This document shows, one piece after another, positions 1-8,600 of a stretch of 64,000 bases of DNA (positions are counted from its first letter, which is position 1; every line of letters begins with the position of its first letter). A program made the translations under genes and the position numbers. The notes below the pieces were generated by a model. It did not search any database and was not told the DNA's origin. It saw only the letters and a list, made by a program, of their open reading frames with translations. The DNA is from Polycyclovorans sp964425915 (GTDB lineage Bacteria > Pseudomonadota > Gammaproteobacteria > Nevskiales > Nevskiaceae): the NCBI GenBank assembly GCA_964425915.1, contig CAYROO010000004.1, forward strand, positions 62,001-126,000, read 5' to 3'.

Positions 1-60
1 CGCTGCTGCACAGAGGTTGCCCACCGGCACCCCGAGGTCCATCGCGCCAGACTTTCTCAT
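1..60 (-). CDS. 5' end of an unidentified ORF opening inside the palindrome
   Basis: On the minus strand an ATG at 60-58, in the centre of a perfect 20-bp palindrome, opens a reading frame beginning MRKSGAMDLG that stays open to the window edge (20 codons). It follows the stop of the DUF7673-like gene by 13 nt, so it would be the next gene of the same operon. There is no Shine-Dalgarno sequence before the ATG; the upstream half of the palindrome occupies that place. The product cannot be identified from 20 residues, and the frame could also be a short leader ORF like others seen after this palindrome. Confidence 0.4.
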   Translation of the reverse strand, partial: MRKSGAMDLGVPVGNLCAAA

Positions 61-69
61 GAGAAAGTC
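50..69. repeat. Start-codon palindrome, copy 1 (perfect)
   Basis: GACTTTCTCATGAGAAAGTC, a perfect 20-bp inverted repeat. The central CATG supplies an ATG on either strand; the minus-strand one opens the ORF leaving the left edge. This is one of seven copies in the first 9.2 kb and none was seen elsewhere in the window. Confidence 0.9.
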
Positions 70-73
70 GAGG

Positions 74-532
74 TCAGCCGCAGCACCCCTCATCAGGGTG
101 CCCGTCCTCTCCGTAGCGATCCCGGTATAGCTCGCCAGCGATCCGGCGCCGCTGCGCGGCGTAATAGAGCCCGTAGGACTCCAGCCAGCCATTCAGCTCG
201 TCGCCGTCGATGACGCCCCAGGTATGGACTTCGGCCTGGCCGAAGTGGTCGTAGCGCAAGACATCGAGACAAGCATCAGCCAGCTCGGCATCGAGCGCGC
301 GTAGGTCCGTCAGGTCGAATGGAAACCGAGGCCCGTTGTAGAGGCCGCCCAGAAACGCCACAAGCCGCCGCACCTGTCCAGTACCTGGACTCCCACGGAT
401 CGCTCGCACAATGCGCTGTAGGCCCTCTATCGCCGGCCCTCGCGCCGCTTCCTTTGCCCGAGTGATCGCCGCCAGCTTCGCGACGAATTCCTCCACGATC
501 TCATCCCGGTCCTGCGCTTCAATGGTCGTCAT
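74..532 (-). CDS. DUF7673-like plasmid/ICE accessory protein
   Basis: 152 residues from ATG at 532-530. The central stretch (RLVAFLGGLYNGPRFPFDLTDLRALD, residues about 60-85) followed by an acidic DACLDVLRYD segment resembles DUF7673, a domain of unknown function common on conjugative plasmids and ICEs (family assignment from memory). There are no membrane segments or signal peptide. The start overlaps the stop of the upstream 80-residue gene (TGATG), so the two are probably translationally coupled. A longer frame extends upstream to 964, but that part overlaps other genes and has no good start. The biochemical role is unknown. Confidence 0.6.
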   Translation of the reverse strand: MTTIEAQDRDEIVEEFVAKLAAITRAKEAARGPAIEGLQRIVRAIRGSPGTGQVRRLVAFLGGLYNGPRFPFDLTDLRALDAELADACLDVLRYDHFGQAEVHTWGVIDGDELNGWLESYGLYYAAQRRRIAGELYRDRYGEDGHPDEGCCG

Positions 533-774
533 CACGCACCCCTCAACTGGCACGGCACTTTCTCGATCAAGTCCTGCTCGAACAACGCCGGCAGCTCGCG
601 AACCAGCCGCAACGCCGCCGCCTCGATGGCCGCCTGCCGGGTGATATACGTCCTGTCCGTCTCGAACGCGCCCGCGTTGTCCACGTCGAGCACGTAGGTC
701 CAGCCCGTCTTGTGCCGATGCGTTCTCACCTCGATCCGGTGCGCACGCAACTCCTCCGCTCGAATTTCGCTCAT
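532..774 (-). CDS. Small hypothetical protein of the conjugative element
   Basis: 80 residues, MSEIRAEELR onward, soluble and mixed charge, with no recognised domain. The start at 774 is preferred over the ATG at 861 because an AGGAG sits 8 nt before it and because the ORF starting at 989 ends in an ATGA overlap exactly here. It runs into the DUF7673-like gene with a TGATG overlap. The arrangement suggests a minor accessory gene of the transfer-region operon; no function can be assigned. Confidence 0.6.
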   Translation of the reverse strand: MSEIRAEELRAHRIEVRTHRHKTGWTYVLDVDNAGAFETDRTYITRQAAIEAAALRLVRELPALFEQDLIEKVPCQLRGA

Positions 775-989
775 ACCCGCTTCTCCTGTTGCCCTGGTCG
801 CAAGCGCGGCAGGCCTCCGCCGCGCTTGTGATCGGGGACCGATCGGCACGCCGTCGAGCACGGGTCAATCGCCGCCGAAGGGCGAGCGCAGCGAGATTCG
901 TCGGCCGCATCGCGGCCGTCGAACGGATCGATTGACGCGCGCGGAGCAAGTGCCACCCAACCAACCCGCGGAGCGGCCGACTTTCTCAT
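771..989 (-). CDS. Arg-rich leader-like ORF opening in a palindrome
   Basis: 72 codons starting MRKSAAPRVG at the ATG inside palindrome copy 2. It is rich in Arg, Ala, Pro and Ser and looks like low-information sequence rather than a folded domain. In its favour, its TGA overlaps the next gene's ATG (ATGA at 774-771), the usual mark of translational coupling, and other palindrome copies also open ORFs placed just before a real gene. It may be a coupling leader rather than a functional protein, or a chance frame. Confidence 0.3.
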   Translation of the reverse strand: MRKSAAPRVGWVALAPRASIDPFDGRDAADESRCARPSAAIDPCSTACRSVPDHKRGGGLPRLRPGQQEKRV

Positions 990-998
990 GAGAAACTT
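979..998. repeat. Start-codon palindrome, copy 2 (18/20)
   Basis: GACTTTCTCATGAGAAACTT: the left arm is perfect and the right arm has two changes, the same two as in copy 3. The minus-strand ATG opens the Arg-rich ORF ending at 771. It is followed on the plus strand by an imperfect inverted repeat, GTAGTGC (1011-1017) and GCGCTAC (1021-1027). Confidence 0.85.
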
Positions 999-1360
999 TT
1001 GCCTCGCGTCGTAGTGCGCGGCGCTACGAGGACACGGTGTCGGCGTAGCCGTCACGGTGTCCCCGGCTTGGCGGCCTGACGAAGCCGCAGGCTTGGTCTT
1101 GCCGTGCTGTTCGGACGAGGGATTGATGCCCGAAGGGGCGAGACGCCGAAGGCGGCTCGATGCACAGCACGAAAGCCCGGCGCGCACTGCGCGCGGCCTC
1201 CAGACTTTCTCATGAGAAACTTTTCCGTCCCCGTAGTGCATCGCACTACAAACCCACGCAAGGGGGGGTGATTCAGCACTGATCACCCCGGCACGCTGCA
1301 ACTCCATGATTTCCCAAATGCCGCCGATCTGTAGAGGGGGGTGATTCATCATCGAGTTCT
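990..1360. other. Non-coding repeat-rich stretch
   Basis: No convincing gene. It holds a duplicated composite unit: palindrome plus ACTTTT, then 8-10 nt later a second inverted repeat (GTAGTGC-GCG-GCGCTAC at 1011-1027; GTAGTGC-ATC-GCACTAC at 1233-1249, perfect). CACGGTGTC occurs twice around 1033-1060. GGGGTGATTCA occurs twice, near 1266-1276 and 1338-1350. A 53-codon minus-strand frame (1213 to 1052) opens in palindrome copy 3 but has no recognisable content. The stretch looks regulatory, or like decayed accessory DNA, downstream of the LuxR-type gene. Confidence 0.6.
1203..1222. repeat. Start-codon palindrome, copy 3 (18/20)
   Basis: GACTTTCTCATGAGAAACTT, identical to copy 2 and followed by the same kind of second inverted repeat (perfect arms GTAGTGC and GCACTAC at 1233-1249). 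The minus-strand ATG at 1213 opens a 53-codon frame of no recognisable content. Confidence 0.85.
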
Positions 1361-2038
1361 TCACTCGCCAGCCACCGATGCCCGAAGCTGGCCGCTGAGC
1401 ATCGCTGTCGCCACGGCATGCGTCTGATTCGACGCACCGAGACGATCCATCGAGCGGCTCACCAGACGACCAACGGCCGTGACTGAAATCCCGAGCCTCG
1501 TTGCCACATCTTTCTGCGGCAGCCCTTGGGCCAACAGCCGCAGTGTTTCCGTTTGGCACTCGGTAAGCGGCAACGCCGGTCTCGGATCGAAGACGGCCGC
1601 CAGCTCGTCCAGGACAGCCCCGCCCACGTCACGCATGACGCGAAGCGAGTCGGCCAGCCCATCCGCACCGATCGCGGGCATGCCGCCGACAGTGACAAGG
1701 GCGAAGACCACCCCTGGGCCATGAACCGGAAGCGACATCGCGTGCCGAAGCGGACCCGACAGCGCGTCGAGCACCGCCGGGCGACTCAGGGAGGACCATA
1801 CCAACGGTTTCGTCTGGCTTCGCGCCCGGTCGATCACGAATGGCAGCGCCCGATCCACATCAGCGCGCAGCGAGGTATCTCCGGCGAAGTCCACCGGACG
1901 AGCGTGCAGGCCTTCTATCAGGCTGACCATCACAACCGGATAGCCCAGCGCCAGAAGTGGCGCTGCATATTCCCCTGCGGCGGGCTTGAGGGCCTGCAAG
2001 CGTTCAGCAGCACATGACGAAGTGGCCACCATCGTCAT
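1361..2038 (-). CDS. LuxR-family transcriptional regulator
   Basis: 225 residues. The C-terminal part (about 155-215) has a clear LuxR/NarL-type HTH: LTECQTETLRLLAQGLPQKD followed by VATRLGISVTAVGRLVSRSM. The N-terminal 150 residues could be a ligand-binding domain of autoinducer type but lack motifs I can assign by eye. The ATG overlaps the preceding gene's stop (ATGA at 2038-2035), so it is coupled to the 86-residue gene. It is downstream of the relaxase gene in the same direction and is the best local candidate for a regulator of transfer genes. Whether it binds the nearby 20-bp palindromes is untested. Confidence 0.8.
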   Translation of the reverse strand: MTMVATSSCAAERLQALKPAAGEYAAPLLALGYPVVMVSLIEGLHARPVDFAGDTSLRADVDRALPFVIDRARSQTKPLVWSSLSRPAVLDALSGPLRHAMSLPVHGPGVVFALVTVGGMPAIGADGLADSLRVMRDVGGAVLDELAAVFDPRPALPLTECQTETLRLLAQGLPQKDVATRLGISVTAVGRLVSRSMDRLGASNQTHAVATAMLSGQLRASVAGE

Positions 2039-2295
2039 CCCTCCGTGTCGTCTACGAAGCCGACGAGCAGCCTGGACCGCTCGGCTAGCTCGCGCGCAGT
2101 CAATCGCCGAGGGAAAGTGTCCAGCGCGGTTTCATAAGCGGTGAGCCACGTCCCGACCCCAAAGCGGGGATCGAGCGCGACACGCCCCTCACGCTGCGCC
2201 AGTTCGGTCGCCACGTCGGCGAGCCGCTGGCCCGCCACTTCGATCAGCGCAGTCAGCTCGGCCGACTCCCGCAAAAGGTCGTCAGACTTTCTCAT
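2035..2295 (-). CDS. Small hypothetical protein opening in a palindrome
   Basis: 86 residues, MRKSDDLLRESAEL onward, from the ATG in the centre of palindrome copy 4. A longer frame begins at 2334, but the palindromic ATG matches the MRK(S/F) starts of the neighbouring ORFs and removes a poorly conserved-looking 13-residue leader. The N-terminal half reads as an amphipathic helix (LTALIEVAGQRLADVATELA) and could form a coiled coil. It has no Shine-Dalgarno sequence. It lies between traI and the LuxR-type gene and overlaps the latter by 4 nt. Function unknown; a role tied to the relaxase or the regulator is inference from position. Confidence 0.6.
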   Translation of the reverse strand: MRKSDDLLRESAELTALIEVAGQRLADVATELAQREGRVALDPRFGVGTWLTAYETALDTFPRRLTARELAERSRLLVGFVDDTEG

Positions 2296-2304
2296 GAGAA
2301 AGTC
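2285..2304. repeat. Start-codon palindrome, copy 4 (perfect)
   Basis: GACTTTCTCATGAGAAAGTC. The minus-strand ATG at 2295-2293 starts the 86-residue gene. It lies 35 nt downstream of the traI stop. Confidence 0.9.
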
Positions 2305-2339
2305 GTGGTGAATTCTTGGAGAGATGTCCTTCATGGCCG

Positions 2340-5141
2340 CTATCTCTCGAAGTCCATTCCGCGAGACGGCGATCTGGCCGGCGGCGTGCGCTCCGCAGCG
2401 CGGTTCTGCTCAAAGCGGGCAAAGGCACGGTCTGCGGCGCGCAGCAGATCAAGCGAGCTATCGCGGCGGGACTCGACGGCTGACAGCTTCTCGCCAGGGG
2501 AAGCCTCAACCGAGCGAGTCAGCTTCTCGGCCGAATCGGTATAGATCGTCAGTGAAGACTTCTGACGGCTGACCGCGACCAGGAAGGCCTTCTGCGAAAG
2601 CAACTGCTTGTCTGAGCTGGACGCATCGACCAGGACACGGTCGGCGGTCTGACCCTGCGACTTGTAGATCGTGCCGGCGTATCCATGCTCCCAATGCCGG
2701 CCGGATTCGGTAGAGCGATCAATCTCAACCTGCCGGCCGTCCTCCGTCTGCACCGTCATCCGCTTGGCATCGGTCCGCAGCACCGTGAGACGCTGGCCGT
2801 TCGTAAGCCCGAGCGCCGTGTTGTTCTTAGACCAGACGATGCGCTCTCCCGGCGCCAGCGACGTTTCACGCGGCACGAAGATCTGCGGCGGCTGCTTCGT
2901 CCCGCCACCGATCAGCGACGGCGCCCAGGCGACGCGCCGACCATTCACATCGAGCTGAACCACGCCTGCGCGGGTATCCACCGATTCAACCCGAACATAG
3001 GCGCCGCGCTCGATGCCCAGCGAAGACAGCGCACGCGGGAAATGAACCACCTGACCGGCCTTGTAGCTGCTGGCCACCGCCGTGTCGGCACGGGTCGAGT
3101 ACGCGGATAGGAGCTGCTGCGCGGCATTCTCTCCCCGTAACACACCCTCACCCCTAAGAATGGAGCGAGCACGGTCATTCAGCTCCGTGCGGGTGCTGTT
3201 ACGCGCAGACAGCATCAAGACATTGTCGCGTTCGCTGCCGGCCGCCTTCCAGTCATCCAGAATCGCCGATAGGCGAGCATCACGGTCCTGTATCTCGCGC
3301 GTCTCCGGTCGCAGCTTTTCGATCGCGGCACCGATGTCGCCGCCGATGACATCGCGCACCGCAGCGACGTGACGCGAATCAGTCTGCCGGCGAATCTCGT
3401 CCATTTCCGCCGAGCGCATGCCGGCTGCCAGCATCCGCGAGAACGGCTTGCCGGCTTCAATGGCTCCGAGCTGAGCCGTATCACCGACCAGCACTACGCG
3501 AGCGCCCAGCTTCTCGGCGAGCGTCGTCACCCGCCGCATCGCCGAGTTCGATACCTGCGAGGCCTCGTCGATGACCCAGACCTGTTTCGAGTATCGAGAC
3601 TGAATGTCAGCGGCCTGAGCAGGGCCAGCCGACATGCGAGCGAGGTCAGCGCCGGCAACGCGCAGATGCTTGTGGATCGTGCCCGACGTGATGCCGGCGG
3701 ACTCCTGGAGCTGCCGCGCAGCTTCGGCGTTGGCAGCCATGCCGACGACCTCGAAGCCACGCTCACCAAGCGCGGATCGCACCGACGACAACATGAAGGT
3801 CTTGCCGGTACCAGGGCGGCCGAGCACCCCAACGAAGCGATCCGAACTCGAAAGGATCATCTCCGCAGCAGCACGCTGGCCACCATTGAGCGGAGTAGAT
3901 GCAAGCGCTACAGCGGCGTCGCGCGAGCTGTAGGCATTCGCGACGGCATCGCGTCCGTTCTCGATCGCAGACGCAATCCGCAGCTCCTGCTGAATCGCGG
4001 AAGTCGTGGTCCAGCCATGCTGAGCACCGACGGACGCGCCGAACAATCGACCAGCAGCAACCTCTCGCTGGATCGCATGCTCAGCCTGCTCGACCGAGAT
4101 TCGGCCCATTCCGTTCGCCAGCGTCCAGCGAACCAGATCCGAATGTTTGAAGGCTGCCTCCTGGTCCGAAAGCCGCGAGAGGGCATTGCGGAGCGCCCGT
4201 GCGATGTCGCCGGCCGTCGCAGCCTGAGACACGTCGCCACGCTCACGCGCTTGGTCAACCAGACGCGAGGCATCGAATCCAACAGCAGAAGCCCGCTCTG
4301 ACCATTCCTGTCCCAGCTCCGAGCGGTTCTCCGGGGTCTTGCTGTTCCGCGTCACCAGCGCGGCCTGGGCCGAAGCCTCTGGCCCTGACAGGCCGCGAGA
4401 CATCAGGGACTCAACGATTTCTTGCCGTCGCGTCGAGAACTCGTGAATCGCCTCGGGCGACACGCCCGCAATCTCGAATGCGCCATCACGATCCGTCGAT
4501 GCGATCTCATAGCCGAGCTTCTGCAGCTCGATGGCCAACGCCGATCGATAGACCGCACCGGCGCCCATCTTCGACTCGAAGAGGTGTAGCGACTCGATGG
4601 ATCGCCACTTGCCATCGGCCCGCTGAGTCGCATTCAGGACGACCGCGTGCGTGTGGAGCTGCGGATCGTGATTGCGGTTCGTATCGTGCTGGAACGTAGC
4701 AACCAGCAAATTTCCCGTGTCTTCGCGAACGATTTCCCCATCAACCTTTACGCGCGTCGCAGCCGCAGTCTTCTCCAGCCATCCGACAGCGGACTGTGTC
4801 GCGCGCTGATGCGCCTCGATGATCCGCTTGTCGCCGCCGACCAGCGCCGCGAGCGTGACCGACTTCGGGGCCGAGAACGTAAGGTCATAGCCCGGCCGAT
4901 GCTCGCGCTCACCGCCGGCCTCGCGCACAACACCGAGCTGCGTGCCGTCCGGCATCCGGCCGTCGAGCAAATCCTTGAAGACATCCCGATCGACGTTGCC
5001 AGCCAGACCAAGACGCTCCGCGCCTTCACCAAGCCATTGCCCTTGGGCATCAGGATCGTTTCCGCCGGCCGCGTAGTAGTCGTCCTTCTCGTAGTAGGAG
5101 ACAGCGACCTCGGACGAGGAAATGGGCGACATGCTCAGCAT
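2340..5141 (-). CDS. traI: MobF-family conjugative relaxase/helicase TraI (TrwC-like)
   Basis: 933 residues. The N-terminal TrwC relaxase domain has paired tyrosines (Tyr16-17, Tyr22-23) for nicking oriT and a metal-binding histidine cluster around residues 152-165 (HDTNRNHDPQLHTH). A superfamily I helicase follows: Walker A GRPGTGKT at about 441-448, Walker B VIDEAS at about 523-528, GDTAQL at about 553, and a late GYAGTIYKSQGQ motif. It would nick the transferred strand, stay covalently attached and unwind it at the mating pore. It is shorter than F TraI (1756 aa) and near TrwC size (966 aa). The start MLSMSP overlaps a 9-codon leader ORF (ATGCTGA), suggesting coupled translation. Confidence 0.95.
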   Translation of the reverse strand: MLSMSPISSSEVAVSYYEKDDYYAAGGNDPDAQGQWLGEGAERLGLAGNVDRDVFKDLLDGRMPDGTQLGVVREAGGEREHRPGYDLTFSAPKSVTLAALVGGDKRIIEAHQRATQSAVGWLEKTAAATRVKVDGEIVREDTGNLLVATFQHDTNRNHDPQLHTHAVVLNATQRADGKWRSIESLHLFESKMGAGAVYRSALAIELQKLGYEIASTDRDGAFEIAGVSPEAIHEFSTRRQEIVESLMSRGLSGPEASAQAALVTRNSKTPENRSELGQEWSERASAVGFDASRLVDQARERGDVSQAATAGDIARALRNALSRLSDQEAAFKHSDLVRWTLANGMGRISVEQAEHAIQREVAAGRLFGASVGAQHGWTTTSAIQQELRIASAIENGRDAVANAYSSRDAAVALASTPLNGGQRAAAEMILSSSDRFVGVLGRPGTGKTFMLSSVRSALGERGFEVVGMAANAEAARQLQESAGITSGTIHKHLRVAGADLARMSAGPAQAADIQSRYSKQVWVIDEASQVSNSAMRRVTTLAEKLGARVVLVGDTAQLGAIEAGKPFSRMLAAGMRSAEMDEIRRQTDSRHVAAVRDVIGGDIGAAIEKLRPETREIQDRDARLSAILDDWKAAGSERDNVLMLSARNSTRTELNDRARSILRGEGVLRGENAAQQLLSAYSTRADTAVASSYKAGQVVHFPRALSSLGIERGAYVRVESVDTRAGVVQLDVNGRRVAWAPSLIGGGTKQPPQIFVPRETSLAPGERIVWSKNNTALGLTNGQRLTVLRTDAKRMTVQTEDGRQVEIDRSTESGRHWEHGYAGTIYKSQGQTADRVLVDASSSDKQLLSQKAFLVAVSRQKSSLTIYTDSAEKLTRSVEASPGEKLSAVESRRDSSLDLLRAADRAFARFEQNRAAERTPPARSPSRGMDFER

Positions 5142-5164
5142 CGAGCACCGCCCGACTTTCTCAT
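5135..5164 (-). CDS. Nine-codon leader peptide upstream of traI
   Basis: The ATG at 5164-5162, inside palindrome copy 5, opens MRKSGGARC followed by TGA. The TGA is entangled with the traI start (ATGCTGA), so ribosomes ending the leader are placed on the traI ATG. There is no Shine-Dalgarno sequence for the leader. A real mini-ORF seems likely because the same MRKS opening recurs at other palindromes, but translation is an inference. Confidence 0.45.
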   Translation of the reverse strand: MRKSGGARC

Positions 5165-5173
5165 GAGAAAGTC
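5154..5173. repeat. Start-codon palindrome, copy 5 (perfect)
   Basis: GACTTTCTCATGAGAAAGTC immediately upstream of traI. It faces copy 6 across the traI / 106-residue-gene divergent intergenic region, so both divergent transcripts would carry one. Confidence 0.9.
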
Positions 5174-5197
5174 ACAACCGATTGATGAATAGACAGA

Positions 5198-5231
5198 TTT
5201 ACTCGAAATGCGCCTATCACGCTGGTATAAT
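5198..5231 (+). promoter_or_regulatory. Predicted sigma-70 promoter for the 106-residue membrane gene
   Basis: A perfect -10 TATAAT lies at 5226-5231. The -35 is weak: TCGAAA at 5203-5208 (17-nt spacing) or TTTACT at 5198-5203. Palindrome copy 6 starts 13 nt after the -10, so it would cover the transcription start, the classical place for an operator. Confidence 0.5.
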
Positions 5232-5244
5232 TCAACGGTGCGAA

Positions 5245-5277
5245 AAGTTTCGCATGAGAAAGTCCGGGCATCCGTAG
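5245..5277 (+). repeat. Start-codon palindrome copy 6 (17/20) with 7-codon leader
   Basis: AAGTTTCGCATGAGAAAGTC at 5245-5264; the right arm is intact and the left arm has three changes. The plus-strand ATG at 5254 opens MRKSGHP followed by TAG (5254-5277), ending 22 nt before the ATG of the 106-residue gene, which has its own GGGAGG Shine-Dalgarno sequence at 5289-5294. Its placement just after a perfect -10 box favours an operator or leader role. Confidence 0.7.
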
Positions 5278-5299
5278 AACGCCCGGTCGGGAGGTCCAG

Positions 5300-5620
5300 A
5301 TGAGCAAGGCAATCGCGGTTCGAGTTACTAAGTTCGTACTCGGCGTGCTGCTGGTCGTCCCCGCAGTAGGTGCTGCGTACATCAGCATCTTGGCCATGCC
5401 GAGTGTGTGGGGATTCGCTGGACTTGCTGCTAGCGCCCTGGTCGGTATCGGCTTCGCTGGCACCATCCTTGTCGAGGCGATCAGAGGCAAAGAGTTCGCG
5501 AGCCTCGCAGATGCCCAGCAAGATCCGGCATTCGACTGGACCAATACCAGTTGGAATTGGAGCCGCCGCGCTGACAGCCTGACGAATCCGGCAAGTCCCT
5601 ACTACCAAGGGCAGCGCTAA
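5300..5620 (+). CDS. Small two-helix inner-membrane protein
   Basis: 106 residues. Two strongly hydrophobic stretches (about residues 11-33 and 36-58) are followed by a charged, Asn/Ser/Trp-containing tail, so it is probably an inner-membrane protein. Start ATG with GGGAGG 5 nt upstream. It is the only plus-strand gene in the transfer cluster, divergent from traI and convergent with traG (5-nt gap). In the F plasmid the slot after traG holds the entry-exclusion gene traS; this protein sits in the equivalent place but on the opposite strand. Exclusion or pilus regulation is only an inference; no sequence similarity to TraS is visible. Confidence 0.65.
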   Translation: MSKAIAVRVTKFVLGVLLVVPAVGAAYISILAMPSVWGFAGLAASALVGIGFAGTILVEAIRGKEFASLADAQQDPAFDWTNTSWNWSRRADSLTNPASPYYQGQR

Positions 5621-5625
5621 CACTT

Positions 5626-8600
5626 TCACTGGAACAGTCCGTCGATGTACCGATAGCCCTTGTCGGCCCAGGTACCGGCAATGTGCTTTTGGTGGAAGTC
5701 GGGTTCGCTGCCATCCTCATGCGCCTTTGCGGCTGCGACAGCAGTCCCTCGGACAAGGCCGGACTTGAAAGTTTGCAAGTCCGCCTCATTCCTCCGCGCC
5801 CACTGATCAGCGATTGCCCGCTCCGCTTCGACCCTCTGTTCAGACGACCAGGTATCGGGCGTCCCCATCTGGCTATAGACGGCACGCTGCGACTCCTGAA
5901 GATTCGGAAGAATTTCTGCGGCAAAGCCCGTCAGGATGTAGTTCTCGCCGACTTGTCGATCTTCTGTTGAGTAGTTGTTGGCCGTGGCGGCAGCGTTGAC
6001 GCCGATGCTTTTCATCACGCGCCCCAGCGCGCCCGTTCCGCTGAGCCCGCCGCCAAGCTGCGTCTGTTCAGAGTTGGAGCTGCCAGCCGACCCTGTATAG
6101 CCCTCTCCAGCAACGAGGCCTGTGTAGGCCCCCGCAATCGCAACGATCTGCCTCTGATCAAGGCTGCCGGTCAGGTCACCGGCAATGCCGGCGAGCGTCG
6201 TTTGAGCGAGCCCCAAGCGCATGCTGTTCGGATCAGTGATCTGCAGCGACTCTGAGAAGATTTGCTCGTTGCCACGCCGATCGACGTCTCCGACGTGCAT
6301 GCTATCGCCGTAGCGACCGACATTGCCGATCTGCGTGCTGTCTCCGAACCGCGTCGTGCGGCCGTCCGTCTCGGTCGTGACGTTGCCCTTGGAGACACTG
6401 GACACGAAGTCGGCCTGCGCCGCATCGGCGCGGCCGGTATTGGGATCGAGCGTCATCCGCAGGAAGCCACCGCCGGACTCGCGCAGCTCGGCCAACTCGC
6501 GCGGCCCCATCGCGCCGCTGCGCTCCATGAAATCCGCGATCGAACTGCGGTTCCGATCGGTCACGGCAAGTCCGACCTGGCCATTCTGGTACTCGGCCAT
6601 ATCGAGACGCTGGCGCACGTCGGCGGGATCGAGGCCCAACTGCCTTGCGAGCTGCGAGCTGACGTTCGCGCGAGCCAGCGAATCGGTTTCCTGGTGCGCC
6701 GCGACCGCATCCGTCGTTGCGCGGATGTTGCCGGGGTTCAAGCTCTCGATCGCGTCACCGCGCGAAAGATGCTGGCTGCGCGCCACTTCCTCAGCGGTGA
6801 TGAGCGGCTGCACCCCGCCGCCGAACGCATCGACAGCCCGCAGCGTGCCTTCGGACTGCGCGCCCCGGAACAGGCCTTCGGCCTGTCCGGCTCGCGTCGC
6901 CGCGTTGTCGCCGAACTTCTCCGTCAGCGTCGTCGCCGCCTCAACGCGCGAGCGCGTATCGACGCCGGCCGTCGTGTAGAGGTCCGACTTGTCTTCGCGG
7001 CTCAAGGCCACGTCGCTGGCGTTCGTCTGAACGCCGCGCGCCGCCGCGCCCTCTGCGAAGTTCGCGCGGCCGAAGGTCTGATCCGCCTCGACTCTGCGGC
7101 TGAATGTCTCCATGCCGCCCATTGCGGCCTGAGATTCCGCGTTTGTCGCGCGGAACAGCTCAGGAGATACGCCAGCCTGCCCGGCGCCGGCCTGCGTGCC
7201 TGAGACGCTTCCCAGCGTGTCAGCCGCCGAGTAGCGACCGGCGTCACCCAACACGGTTCCGGCCATGCGGCCGCCCGTGATCGAATCGTCAATGAAGGCG
7301 CCGGCTTCCGCAGTCTGACGAATCTGCCCCGTGCCACTCGCAAGCGAGCCTTGACGGAATCCCGACCCGGCCTGACCCATCGTGCCGGCGACGCCCATCA
7401 TCGACTGCTGCATTTGAGCGTTCTGCTCCGGCAGAAGCTGCTGACGGCCGGCTTGGTCGCCGGCCTGCTCGATGTTGTTTTGCCACTGCTGACCGAGGCC
7501 GGTCAGCGCGTAGCCGCCGAACTTGAACAGACCGAAGGCGAGGACGCTGGCCATAGCGAGCGCCGTGCTACGGCTCTTCCCGAAAATGCCGAGCGCCTGA
7601 ACCGATCCCTCCGGCGACATCATGATCGCCTCGACACCGAGCTGCTGACGCCGAATTTCGTTGAAGGCCTCGAACGCCGCGTCATAGGCCATCTGCACCG
7701 CGATGCCGTCGCCGATTCCCCACAGCGCCAGCCAGGCGAACAAGCCGATCGTCAGCATGAAGGCCGGCTTGATGAGCGGCGTCACCATGAACAGCAACGT
7801 CAACGGCACCACACCGAGAACGACGGCGAGCATGAAGGCGCGCACCTTCGGAATCCATTGGTTCATGGCTTCAGCATTGCCGAGGCCTTCGGCCATCACC
7901 TGACGACTGACCAGCGATCGCATCGAGCGGTCCACGTCGGCCGAATTCATCGCCCGACTCACCGCGCCAGCCAACAGCACCGAGCGCAAGAACGGCAGCT
8001 CGCTGCCGGGCGTCACGTTGTACAGCTCCGTGGACTCCTGCAGCAGCGACTTGCACTTCGCGTCTTGGTTGCCGTCAGCCACGTTGAAACCGGCCTGCCG
8101 GCAGATCGACGCCGTGACATCAGCAAACGTCAATGGATCGACAATGCGGCTCGCCAAGCCGCCGGTCCCTGACCACGTATCCGTGCAGCTCCGTGCTTCG
8201 CCCCGATCATCGTTCGGCGGGTGATACACCGTAGACAGCGCCGCATTCGTCCACTGCGAGAACTCGTTCATCAAGTCCGTCGAAGCGTGCATGAGCCGCT
8301 GACGCGCGCCCGTATCGCTGTTCCCCATGTAGGGAGCGCCGCAGTTGAGGTAGTAGTTGACCAGCGACTGCTGCAGATACCAGTCCTTCACTTCCGCGCT
8401 GGTCGCCGCCTTGATCAGTGCGAAGTTGATCGCGCCGGCATTGTCCGAGTACGGGTTCGCGGATGCGGTGTCGGCAATCTCGATGATGCCGCGCTCGACC
8501 TTGTTGAGCCCGCCGGCAATCAAGACGATCAGATTGGGTACGTCGCCCACGGCTTCATAGGCGTTGCGCACCGGATCGTAGACGTGAACGGTGCCGGTCG

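Noticed and set aside
987..1013. Plus-strand mini-ORFs starting MRNF at palindrome copies 2 and 3
   Set aside because: They end after 8 and 19 codons with no gene following on that strand; the minus-strand readings fit the gene direction.
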